Below, one piece after another: positions 33,561 through 40,604 of a stretch of 64,000 nt of DNA. Each line of letters starts with the position of its first letter. Position 1 is the first letter of the stretch. This DNA comes from JAFASC01 sp034669505. Lineage in GTDB: Bacteria > Pseudomonadota > Alphaproteobacteria > Rhizobiales > Beijerinckiaceae. The stretch is taken from the NCBI GenBank assembly GCA_034669505.1, contig JAXDNJ010000041.1:1-64000 (forward strand), given 5' to 3'. A model generated the notes under the pieces. That model was not told the origin of the DNA, did no database searches, and was given only the letters and a program-made list of their open reading frames with translations. The position numbers and the translations under genes are program-made.

Positions 33561-34271
33561 ATGGCTCGGGTCCGCAGTCCCAATTTCCCCGCCGTGCCGT
33601 TGGGATCGGCGCTCGTGATGGCAAAGAAGGCGTTCGACAAAGAAAACCGCAACAAGATGTCTCGCGCCACCTTGGGGCTCCACCTCGGGCACAAGACGCT
33701 CAGCGGTCCCGCGACTATCAAGATCGGAGCCCTGCGCTCCTACGGCCTCGTGGACGGCAGCGGCGATGAACTCCGGGTGTCCGATGATGCCGTAACTGCC
33801 GTGATGGCTCCGGCCGATTCACGCGAACGCAAGGAGGCTATGCGTCGGCTAGCTCTCAACTCCGAACTTTTCAAAGAAATCCACAAGGAATTTCCCGACA
33901 CGCTGCCGAGCGAGGATAACCTTCGCTATTGGCTCGTGAAGCGGCAATTCACTGCCAAAGCCGCTCAGATCGCCGCGAAGGCTTATCTCAGTACTATGCG
34001 ACTTGTCGAGAGTGGAAAGGAACCCTATGATGAAGGGAGCGATGAGGACTTGGAGGACCTTGGCCCTATGCAGACCGACCTCAGCGGCAATACACGCCAG
34101 GAGCCGGGCGGCGCCGGCACGGTGGTCACCCGCAAGGAGATCAAGGACGATTTCAGCGTCCTGCTAAAGGGCAACCGGCTGCAAATCAGCGCCACGGTGG
34201 ATGCTGACGGCATTGCCCGCTTGAAGCAGGTCCTCGACAAGTACGAGGAGATTTTGAAGCTCCTCCAGTGA
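33561..34271 (+). CDS. Uncharacterised passenger protein, winged-helix-like N-domain
   Basis: A 236-residue protein with an AGGAGG ribosome site seven bases before ATG 33561. Residues ~1-75 (RSPNFPAVPLGSALVMAKKAFDKENRNKMSRATLGLHLGHKTLSGPATIKIGALRSYGLVDGSGDELRVSDDAVTAV) resemble a winged helix of the DUF5343 kind, followed by a helical region (NLRYWLVKRQFTAKAAQIAAKAYLSTMRLV), an acidic linker and a C-terminal helix (GIARLKQVLDKYEEILKLL). It is probably a DNA-binding protein; no function is known. Confidence 0.7.
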   Translation: MARVRSPNFPAVPLGSALVMAKKAFDKENRNKMSRATLGLHLGHKTLSGPATIKIGALRSYGLVDGSGDELRVSDDAVTAVMAPADSRERKEAMRRLALNSELFKEIHKEFPDTLPSEDNLRYWLVKRQFTAKAAQIAAKAYLSTMRLVESGKEPYDEGSDEDLEDLGPMQTDLSGNTRQEPGGAGTVVTRKEIKDDFSVLLKGNRLQISATVDADGIARLKQVLDKYEEILKLLQ

Positions 34272-34329
34272 ACTGCAAAGGTTGCCCTAGGTTAATGCGG
34301 TTCCCGGCGCTGCCGGGTAAACCCCTGCG

Positions 34330-34560
34330 GTGCCCCGATACTTTTTCAACGTTCACGATGGTCAGAACCTGCCGGATGTTCAGGGTGTCGAACTCGCCGA
34401 CAGGGACGCCGCCCACCGAGAGGCGTTCCGCGCATCGGGCGAGATGCTAAAATCGGCAGACCGAAAATTCCTGCGCACGGACGTTTGGGAAATGCACGTC
34501 ACCGATGAATCTGGGGCGACTGTCTGCCGGCTAAAGTTTTCGGCCGAGGACTGCACCTAG
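34330..34560 (+). CDS. DUF6894-family small protein
   Basis: A 76-residue protein, GTG start 34330, beginning MPRYFFNVHDGQNLPDVQGVELADRDAAHREAF and ending AGATVCRLKFSAED. This is the typical form of the small DUF6894 proteins abundant in rhizobia. Role unknown. It is the last gene before the right end of the element. Confidence 0.72.
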   Translation: MPRYFFNVHDGQNLPDVQGVELADRDAAHREAFRASGEMLKSADRKFLRTDVWEMHVTDESGATVCRLKFSAEDCT

Positions 34561-34573
34561 CTCGCGGAGTCGA

Positions 34574-34610
34574 ATTAGGACACCCGCCCCGGCAACTTAG
34601 GACACCGGGG
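34574..34610 (+). repeat. Right subterminal ATTAGGACA repeats
   Basis: ATTAGGACACCCG at 34574-34586 and CTTAGGACACCGGGG at 34596-34610, 22 bases apart. They have the same orientation as the left-end copies, so the two ends are not simple mirror images. Confidence 0.65.
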
Positions 34611-34615
34611 GATAG

Positions 34616-34629
34616 ATTAGGACAGTACC
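34616..34629 (-). repeat. Right terminal inverted repeat
   Basis: ATTAGGACAGTACC on the plus strand, i.e. GGTACTGTCCTAAT reading inward; matches the left end in 13 of 14 positions. Confidence 0.78.
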
Positions 34630-34638
34630 GGGCGGCGG
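34630..34638. repeat. Right target-site duplication
   Basis: GGGCGGCGG directly outside the right inverted repeat, identical to 31045-31053. Confidence 0.75.
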
Positions 34639-34784
34639 CGCAAGAACAAGACAAGAACATTTCTGCGCGATATCTTTCCCGCCTGGTGCGCGAAACGCGC
34701 CAATCGAGAGAACCGGCGAAACCCCGCCGTCACCCTCCCCGTTTCCCCTCACGAGCGAGGGGGCAACCAGCAAGGGAGGCCTCA

Positions 34785-35768
34785 ATGGCAGGAAGAAACT
34801 GGCGGGACGAAACCCCTAACCGCGACGATTATTGGGCGGAGAACCCGCGCAATCGCCCTGGTTATGACGGCAACGACTATTACGGCCGCAGCTCCGCCCG
34901 CGATCAGGGCCGCAGCGATTACGGTGGTCGCGGCCGCGACGAGCGGAGCTCCGGCAGCGATTTCGGCCGCAGCCGCTCCTATCAGGGCGGCGACTGGGGC
35001 TCTGATCGCGGCGGCGGCCTCGGCGATTATGGCCAGGATTTCTCCCGTGACGTTCGCCGCGACAGCTACGGCGACACCAATCCCTTCGGCGGCAACCGCA
35101 GCTATGAGTATGACGACGCGAACCACCCGCCTGGGCGGAGCTACGGCCGCGATTACACCGGCTATGGCGACTGGAGCCGTGGACCTGGCCGCGACTATGG
35201 CCGCGACCGCGGCGGCGCCTTCTGGAACAGCGACGGCGATAATCGCCGCGACTGGGAGTACAACCGCCGCAGCTGGTCGGGCGGCGATCATGGCCGTGGG
35301 CGTGGCAACGACGAGCGCGGCTTCTGGGACCGCGCCTCGGATGAAGTCTCGTCCTGGTTCGGCGACGACGACGCCGAACGACGACGACGACAAGATCAGC
35401 ATCGCGGCCGCGGCCCGCGTAATTACACGCGCTCCGGCGATCGCATCCGCGAGGATGTAAGCGATCGGCTGACCGACGACTGGCACGTCGATGCGACGGA
35501 GATCGAAGTGACCGTTTCCGGTACCGAGGTGACGCTGACCGGCACGGTCACGAGCCGCGAGCAGCGCCGCCGCGCCGAAGACATCGCCGAAAGTGTCTCG
35601 GGTGTCACCCACGTGCAGAACAATCTGCGCGTCAAAAATTCAGAGCAATCCATGAGCGGCAGCGGAACGAATGCGAATCAGAGCGCGAGCGGCGGCATGG
35701 GCACGCTCGGCTCGCCTACAGGTACATCGAGCGCCGGCGGCGTCCGCGGCACCAACAACCGCCGCTGA
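34785..35768 (+). CDS. BON-domain protein with Arg/Gly/Tyr-rich region
   Basis: A 327-residue protein starting at ATG 34785 after GGGAGG. Residues ~1-215 are low complexity, dominated by Arg, Gly, Asp, Tyr and Ser (repeats like YGRDRG, DYGRD, GRGRD). Residues ~225-300 form a BON domain (DRLTDDWHVDATEIEVTVSGTEVTLTGTVTSREQRRRAEDIAESVSGVTHVQNNLRV), a fold that binds phospholipid or envelope structures. The tail is Ser/Gly/Thr-rich. There is no signal peptide. A stress or envelope role is plausible but not shown. Confidence 0.8.
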   Translation: MAGRNWRDETPNRDDYWAENPRNRPGYDGNDYYGRSSARDQGRSDYGGRGRDERSSGSDFGRSRSYQGGDWGSDRGGGLGDYGQDFSRDVRRDSYGDTNPFGGNRSYEYDDANHPPGRSYGRDYTGYGDWSRGPGRDYGRDRGGAFWNSDGDNRRDWEYNRRSWSGGDHGRGRGNDERGFWDRASDEVSSWFGDDDAERRRRQDQHRGRGPRNYTRSGDRIREDVSDRLTDDWHVDATEIEVTVSGTEVTLTGTVTSREQRRRAEDIAESVSGVTHVQNNLRVKNSEQSMSGSGTNANQSASGGMGTLGSPTGTSSAGGVRGTNNRR

Positions 35769-35791
35769 TTCGAATTAAACTTTCCAGTGGA

Positions 35792-35820
35792 AGGGCGCCG
35801 CAAGGCGCCTTTCTTTTTGC
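35792..35820 (+). terminator. Rho-independent terminator after the BON gene
   Basis: AAGGGCGCC and GGCGCCTTT pair around GCAA, followed by CTTTTTG, 24 bases after the stop. Confidence 0.85.
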
Positions 35821-35904
35821 TGCTGTGACGGTGAAGTGACAGACATCGGCACAGACATTGCTAAGCTACAGACATGTTTCCGCGTCACGAGGGGGGAGCG
35901 GATC

Positions 35905-36162
35905 ATGTCGGAGAATGTCGTCAGCCTGCACGGGACTTACGTCCCCACGGCGCCCGAAACGAGTAAGGTCGTTATCGAGGAGTTGGAGCGTTTGTTGAAG
36001 GCGGCGCGGTCCGGCGAGATCATCGGCATTGCCGGAAGCTTCGTCCACAGCAACAAGACGATCACCTATTCCTATGCCGGCAAGGTCGCCGGCTTCGGGC
36101 TGATCGGCGGCATCGAATGCCTCAAGGAGCGGCTGCTGCGCATTGCACTAGCGCGGGAGTGA
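35905..36162 (+). CDS. Small protein of unknown function
   Basis: An 85-residue protein; GGGGGGAG six bases before ATG 35905 fixes the start, although an upstream in-frame ATG exists at 35836. Sequence: SKVVIEELERLLKAARSGEIIGIAGSFVHSNKTITYSYAGKVAGFGLIGGIECLKERLL. A helix-strand-strand-helix layout with a Gly-rich turn can be guessed; homologues seem common in rhizobia, including phage regions. No function assigned. Its end overlaps the convergent marR gene by 15 bases. Confidence 0.6.
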   Translation: MSENVVSLHGTYVPTAPETSKVVIEELERLLKAARSGEIIGIAGSFVHSNKTITYSYAGKVAGFGLIGGIECLKERLLRIALARE

Positions 36163-36642
36163 TGCTCCGGAGCCTTGTCGCTCGGCCTCGACGCGCTCCA
36201 GCATGCGCTTTAGCCCCCGCTCTAGCCCCTCCCGCTCGTTCGCGCTGAGCGACGCGAGTATCTCGTCCGAGTAGGTGCGCGCGAGCGGGATGATCTCTGA
36301 ATAAAGCCTTCGGCCCTTCGCACTCAGGATAAGAAATGACTCGCGCCGGTCTTTCGCGTTGTTTCTGAGCTCGACGAGGCCGCGCGCGCGGAGCTTCGCG
36401 ATCGCACGGCTGACCACCGTCTTGTGCAAATGGCGCTCCGCCTCGATGTCCTTGGCGCGCAGCATGTCGCCCTCGCCTACGGTCGCGAGGACGCGCCATT
36501 CGGGAATGCTCAGGCCGAACTTTTTCGAATACACTTCCGCAAAGCGCGTGCTGGTATAGTCGGCAAGCACCGCCAGCTGATACGGCAGGAATCCCCGCAA
36601 GCTGAAAGGCTCTTCGGCTTTTGCTTTCTTCCGCGCGTCCAT
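36148..36642 (-). CDS. MarR-family regulator of the homogentisate operon
   Basis: A 164-residue protein starting MDARKKAKAEEPFSLRGFLPYQLAVLADYTSTRF at 36642. The winged helix covers LSIPEWRVLATVGEGDMLRAKDIEAERHLHKTVVSRAIAKLRARGLVELRNNAKDRRESFLILSAKGRRLYSEI, where DRRE and the wing are standard MarR features. It resembles aromatic-catabolism regulators of the HpaR kind. It is divergent from the FAD hydroxylase gene with a palindromic operator between them, so it most likely represses the operon until an aromatic ligand binds. Confidence 0.87.
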   Translation of the reverse strand: MDARKKAKAEEPFSLRGFLPYQLAVLADYTSTRFAEVYSKKFGLSIPEWRVLATVGEGDMLRAKDIEAERHLHKTVVSRAIAKLRARGLVELRNNAKDRRESFLILSAKGRRLYSEIIPLARTYSDEILASLSANEREGLERGLKRMLERVEAERQGSGASLPR

Positions 36643-36684
36643 GGCCTCGCTTGACTTGGTTTCGGCCCGCCAATAATGTCGCGA

Positions 36685-36705
36685 ATAGTTGCTTGACGCA
36701 ACTAT
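36685..36705. promoter_or_regulatory. MarR operator palindrome
   Basis: ATAGTTGC-TTGAC-GCAACTAT, a perfect inverted repeat with 8-bp arms, in the space between the divergent regulator and hydroxylase genes. Its length and symmetry suit a MarR dimer. The spacer TTGAC could be the -35 element of the operon promoter, so binding would block RNA polymerase. Confidence 0.75.
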
Positions 36706-36751
36706 CTTCGAACACGCCATGAGAAGCGTGGGCCAAGGCACAGGGTGGAAA

Positions 36752-38374
36752 ATGGCGACCGAGCCGCGCACCGGTCTCTTCCAGTTCGGCTATCGCCGCT
36801 GCCCCGATCAGGACAGGCGCGAACCCGCGTGGCATCCCTTGATCGTCGTTGGCGCGGGTCCTGTCGGCCTGTCGGCTGCGATCGACCTCGCGCAACGCGG
36901 ACGCAACGTCGTGCTGCTCGATGACGCCGACCGCATTGGCGAGGGCTCGCGCGCGATCTGCTTCTCAAAACGCTCGCTCGAATATTGGGATCGCCTCGGC
37001 GTCGGCGAGCGCATGGTCGGGAAAGGCATCGTCTGGCAGGTCGGCAAGGTTTTCCTGGGTGACGAGCTCGTCTACCGCTTCGATCTATTGCCGGAAGGCG
37101 GGCACAAAATGCCGGCCTTTATCAATCTGCAGCAATATTACGCCGAAAAGTTTCTGTGCGAGCGCGTCGCGGAGATGCCGGAGATCGATCTGCGCTGGCG
37201 CAACAAGGTCGCTGGCCTGCAGCCGGCGAACGATCATGTGCGCCTGACGATCGACACGCCGGAAGGTCGCTACGTGCTTGCCGCCGATTACGTGATCGCC
37301 TGCGACGGCGCGCGTTCGAGTCTCCGCGGCATGGTCGGGGCCGATTTCGTCGGCGAAGTCTTTGAAGATCAGTTCCTGATCGCCGACGTGCGCATGAATG
37401 CGGAATTTCCGACGGAGCGCTGGTTCTGGTTCGACCCGCCGTTCCATTCCGGCCAGTCCGCGCTGCTGCACAAACAGCCGGATGACGTATGGCGGATCGA
37501 CCTCCAGCTTGGGCCGGATGCCGATCCCGAAATCGAGAAGCGGCCGGAAAACGTGCGCCCGCGCATCGAGCGCATGATCGGCCACGGCGACTTCGAATTC
37601 GAGTGGATCTCGCTCTACAAGTTTCAGTGCCGGCGCATGCAGCGCTTCATCCACGGCCGCGTAATCTTTGCCGGTGATTCCGCGCATCAGGTCTCGCCGT
37701 TCGGTGCGCGCGGCGCGAATTCCGGCCTTGAGGACGCGGAGAATATCGCCTGGAAGCTCGATCTCGCGCTTACCGGCAAAGCCCCGACGTCGCTCCTCGA
37801 TTCCTACGATATCGAGCGCATTGCCGCGGCGGATGACAATATCGGCCACTCGACGCGCTCGACCGATTTCATCGCGCCGCATTCGCGCCACGAGCAGCGG
37901 CTGCGCAAAGCCGCATTGCGGCTCGCACGCAGGCACGATTTCGCCAAGCGCATGGTCAATGCCGGTCGGCTGTCGACGCCGACCGCGTACGACACCCCAT
38001 TGTCGACGCCCGATGCTGAGGAATGGCGCGGCGGACCAAAGCCCGGCACATCGATGCTCGACGGGCCGCTACAGGATGGCGACGGTCGCGATTGCTATCT
38101 GAGCGAAGCATTTTTGGCGCGGGGCCGCGGCTTCACATTGCTTGAATATGCGAACGGACGCTCCGCAGAGTGCCCTCCCGATGTGGCACGCATTGTAATC
38201 GGCAACCGCACTGAGGGCCTTCGCGATCCGACAGGCGCCTTCGCCAGGCGTTACGACTGCGCGCCCGGCAGCGCCTATCTCCTGCGGCCAGACGGCTATG
38301 TCGCGGCGCGATTCAAACAGGCGCAAGCATCGGCAATCGCCGACGCGCTTCGCCGCGCCAGCGGTTGGCAATGA
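36752..38374 (+). CDS. FAD-dependent aromatic hydroxylase
   Basis: A 540-residue group A flavin monooxygenase. Motifs: PLIVVGAGPVGLSAAIDLAQRG (dinucleotide binding), VIACDGARSSLRGMVG (the DG motif) and RVIFAGDSAHQVSPFGARGANSGLEDAENIAWKL (the GD motif). It resembles 3-(3-hydroxyphenyl)propionate/phenol hydroxylases. ATG 36752 is chosen; an ATG at 36719 is possible, and one at 36689 would lie inside the operator. It heads the DUF2783-maiA-hmgA-fahA operon, so it may make homogentisate from a hydroxyphenylacetate. That substrate is inferred. Confidence 0.82.
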   Translation: MATEPRTGLFQFGYRRCPDQDRREPAWHPLIVVGAGPVGLSAAIDLAQRGRNVVLLDDADRIGEGSRAICFSKRSLEYWDRLGVGERMVGKGIVWQVGKVFLGDELVYRFDLLPEGGHKMPAFINLQQYYAEKFLCERVAEMPEIDLRWRNKVAGLQPANDHVRLTIDTPEGRYVLAADYVIACDGARSSLRGMVGADFVGEVFEDQFLIADVRMNAEFPTERWFWFDPPFHSGQSALLHKQPDDVWRIDLQLGPDADPEIEKRPENVRPRIERMIGHGDFEFEWISLYKFQCRRMQRFIHGRVIFAGDSAHQVSPFGARGANSGLEDAENIAWKLDLALTGKAPTSLLDSYDIERIAAADDNIGHSTRSTDFIAPHSRHEQRLRKAALRLARRHDFAKRMVNAGRLSTPTAYDTPLSTPDAEEWRGGPKPGTSMLDGPLQDGDGRDCYLSEAFLARGRGFTLLEYANGRSAECPPDVARIVIGNRTEGLRDPTGAFARRYDCAPGSAYLLRPDGYVAARFKQAQASAIADALRRASGWQ

Positions 38375-38381
38375 GCTTTTC

Positions 38382-38603
38382 ATGCAGCAGACGCTCTCGA
38401 CCTCATCAAACTTCGCCGATCCCGACGCGGCTTATCGCATGATCGTCGAAGCGCATCGCGGCTTGCGCGATGAAGACAGCGCCGCACTCGACGCGGCGCT
38501 CGTGCTGCTGCTCGCAAACCATATCGGTGATCTCAACGTGCTGAAAGAAGCTCTGGAGCAAGCGGCGCAGACGCTCTCGACAAAAATGGGCGTTGCGCAA
38601 TGA
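38382..38603 (+). CDS. DUF2783 protein
   Basis: A 73-residue protein (MQQTLSTSSNFADPDAAYRMIVEAHRGLRDEDSAALDAALVLLLANHIGDLNVLKEALEQA). It matches the small DUF2783 family found inside homogentisate or related aromatic operons in rhizobia. It starts seven bases after the hydroxylase stop and overlaps maiA by four bases (ATGA). Possibly an accessory subunit of the hydroxylase, which is inference from context. Confidence 0.75.
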   Translation: MQQTLSTSSNFADPDAAYRMIVEAHRGLRDEDSAALDAALVLLLANHIGDLNVLKEALEQAAQTLSTKMGVAQ

Positions 38604-39235
38604 AACTGCACGGCTACTTCCGCAGCGCGGCGAGCTATCGCGTCCGTATCGCTCTCAATCTGAAGGACCTCACTGCGGAGCACCACTTTCATCATCTGCG
38701 CAAAGGCGAGCAGCGCGTCCCGGATTATCTCGCGCTCAATCCGCAGGGCTTCGTGCCGACGCTCGAGACGGACCACGGCGGCATCATCACGCAATCGCTG
38801 GCGATCATCGAATGGCTCGACGAGACTCATCCCGAGCCGCCGCTTCTGCCGAAGAATCCGACGCCACGCGCGCGGGTGCGTGCGTTTGCGATGGTTCTTG
38901 CCTGCGACACGCATCCAATCCAAAATCTCGGCGTGCTCAATCGTCTGCGCGCCGCGAAGCTCCCGGAAGATTTCGTCACCCAATGGGCAGCTGACATCAA
39001 TGAGCAAGGGCTCGATGCCTGCGAGCGCTCGATCCTCACCGAACGCGGCCCATTCTGCTTCGGCGCCGCGCCGACCATCGCCGACATCTGCCTCGTGCCG
39101 CAGCTCTACAATGCCCGCCGGTTCAAGGTGGATGTGTCGAAATTCCGGCGGCTCATCGAAGCAGAAGCGGCGTGTCTCGCGCTCCCCGCGTTCAAGGACG
39201 CCGCGCCGGAACAACAGCCGGATTACGAAGCTTGA
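38600..39235 (+). CDS. maiA: Maleylacetoacetate isomerase
   Basis: A 211-residue zeta-class glutathione S-transferase. The zeta signature is in MKLHGYFRSAASYRVRIALNLKDL (the S-S/A-x-x-YRVR region), with NPQGFVPTLETDHGGIITQSLAIIEWLDETHPEPPLLP and the C-domain FCFGAAPTIADICLVPQLYNARRF. It converts maleylacetoacetate to fumarylacetoacetate, the second step after homogentisate ring cleavage. It lies directly before hmgA. Confidence 0.92.
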   Translation: MKLHGYFRSAASYRVRIALNLKDLTAEHHFHHLRKGEQRVPDYLALNPQGFVPTLETDHGGIITQSLAIIEWLDETHPEPPLLPKNPTPRARVRAFAMVLACDTHPIQNLGVLNRLRAAKLPEDFVTQWAADINEQGLDACERSILTERGPFCFGAAPTIADICLVPQLYNARRFKVDVSKFRRLIEAEAACLALPAFKDAAPEQQPDYEA

Positions 39236-39245
39236 GGAGAGCGCC

Positions 39246-40595
39246 ATGAATTACGCCGCGCCGCAAACCGTCGCCGACGCACGCGCCGTCGGCACCATCA
39301 CCCCCGGCTACATGACCGGCTTCGGCAATTCCTTCGAGACGGAGGCGCTTCCCGGCGCGCTGCCGATCGGCCGCAACTCGCCGCAGAAATGCTCGTACGG
39401 GCTTTATGCCGAGCAGCTCTCCGGCTCGCCCTTCACCGCGCCGCGCGCCGCGAACGAGCGCTCGTGGCTTTATCGGATTCGCCCTTCCGTGAAGCACAGC
39501 GGTCGCTTCCGCAAAACCGACGTCGGTCTGTGGCGGACAGCGCCCTGCCCCGGCAGCGAAATGCCGATCGGCCAATTGCGCTGGAGCCCAACGCCGCTGC
39601 CGAACGAGCGGCAATCCTTCATCGAAGGCGTGCGCACGATGACGACAGCGGGCGATGCCAATACGCAGACCGGCATGGGCGCGCATGTGTATCTAATCAC
39701 ACGCTCGATGCAGGACGAGGTCTTCTATAACGCCGATGCCGAGATGCTGTTTGTCCTGCAGCAGGGCAAGCTGCATTTCTTCACGGAGTTCGGCATCATC
39801 GATGCGGAGCCGGGCGAGATCGTCGTCATTCCGCGTGGTGTGAAGTTCCGGCTGGAGCTGGTCGATGCATCGGCGCGCGGTTATCTCTGCGAGAATTACG
39901 GCGGCGCGTTCACGCTGCCGGAACGCGGGCCGATTGGCGCCAACTGCCTCGCGAATTCCCGCGACTTCATGACGCCGGCCGCGGCTTACGAGGATCGCGA
40001 CGTTACGACCGAGCTCTATGTCAAATGGGGCGGGCAGCTCTATTGCACGACGCTGCAATATTCGCCGCTCGATGTGGTGGCCTGGCACGGCAATTACGCG
40101 CCGTACAAATACGATTTGCGGCGCTACTCACCCGTCGGACCGATCCTATATGATCACGCCGATCCCTCGATCTTCACGGTGCTAACCGCGCCATCGGAGA
40201 CGCCCGGCACGGCGAACATCGATTTCGTCATCTTCCCTGAGCGCTGGCTCGTGGCGGAGAACACGTTCCGCCCACCGTGGTATCACATGAACATCATGTC
40301 GGAATTCATGGGACTTGTTTACGGCATCTATGACGCGAAACCGGAGGGCTTCGTGCCGGGCGGCATATCGCTGCACAATTGCATGCTGCCGCACGGCCCG
40401 GACGCGCAGGCTTTCGAACATGCGAGCAATGTCGAATTGAAGCCGGTGAAGCTCACCGGCACGATGGCTTTCATGTTCGAGACGCGCTTTCCGCAGCATG
40501 TGACGCGGTATGCGGCCGAGCTCGACACGCTGCAGAGCGACTATGCTGATTGCTGGAACGGCCTGCAGAAGCGCTTCGACCCGACGCGGCCGTAA
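39246..40595 (+). CDS. hmgA: Homogentisate 1,2-dioxygenase
   Basis: A 449-residue iron enzyme, normal family length. ATG 39246 follows GAGGAGAG; upstream frame is inside maiA and not used. Key blocks are GYMTGFGNSFETEALPGALP, the metal region PPWYHMNIMSEFMGLVYGIYDAKPEGFVPGG (His/Glu ligands) and SLHNCMLPHGPD. It opens the ring of homogentisate to maleylacetoacetate in tyrosine and phenylalanine breakdown. Confidence 0.95.
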   Translation: MNYAAPQTVADARAVGTITPGYMTGFGNSFETEALPGALPIGRNSPQKCSYGLYAEQLSGSPFTAPRAANERSWLYRIRPSVKHSGRFRKTDVGLWRTAPCPGSEMPIGQLRWSPTPLPNERQSFIEGVRTMTTAGDANTQTGMGAHVYLITRSMQDEVFYNADAEMLFVLQQGKLHFFTEFGIIDAEPGEIVVIPRGVKFRLELVDASARGYLCENYGGAFTLPERGPIGANCLANSRDFMTPAAAYEDRDVTTELYVKWGGQLYCTTLQYSPLDVVAWHGNYAPYKYDLRRYSPVGPILYDHADPSIFTVLTAPSETPGTANIDFVIFPERWLVAENTFRPPWYHMNIMSEFMGLVYGIYDAKPEGFVPGGISLHNCMLPHGPDAQAFEHASNVELKPVKLTGTMAFMFETRFPQHVTRYAAELDTLQSDYADCWNGLQKRFDPTRP

Positions 40596-40604
40596 GTTTC
40601 GAGC

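Larger units (their letters stand above)
31054..34629. mobile_element. IS1-type transposable element with passenger genes (3,576 bp)
   Basis: The ends are GGTACTGACCTAAT (left) and, read inward, GGTACTGTCCTAAT (right): 13 of 14 positions match. Both outer edges touch a perfect 9-bp direct repeat GGGCGGCGG. Extra ATTAGGACA-type motifs stand inside both ends. The only transposase, at 32161-33057, is of the IS1 (DDE_Tnp_IS1) kind, and IS1 elements are known to make 8-9 bp duplications and to start with GGT. Passengers are a winged-helix-like protein, a DNA methyltransferase, a tRNA-like gene and two small proteins. Typical IS1 elements are under 1.2 kb, so this one is far larger. The boundaries are seen in the sequence; mobility is inferred. 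Confidence 0.8.

Noticed and set aside
31054..34629. Prophage remnant
   Set aside because: No integrase, capsid, terminase or lysis genes; the inverted ends, target duplication and transposase explain the block better.
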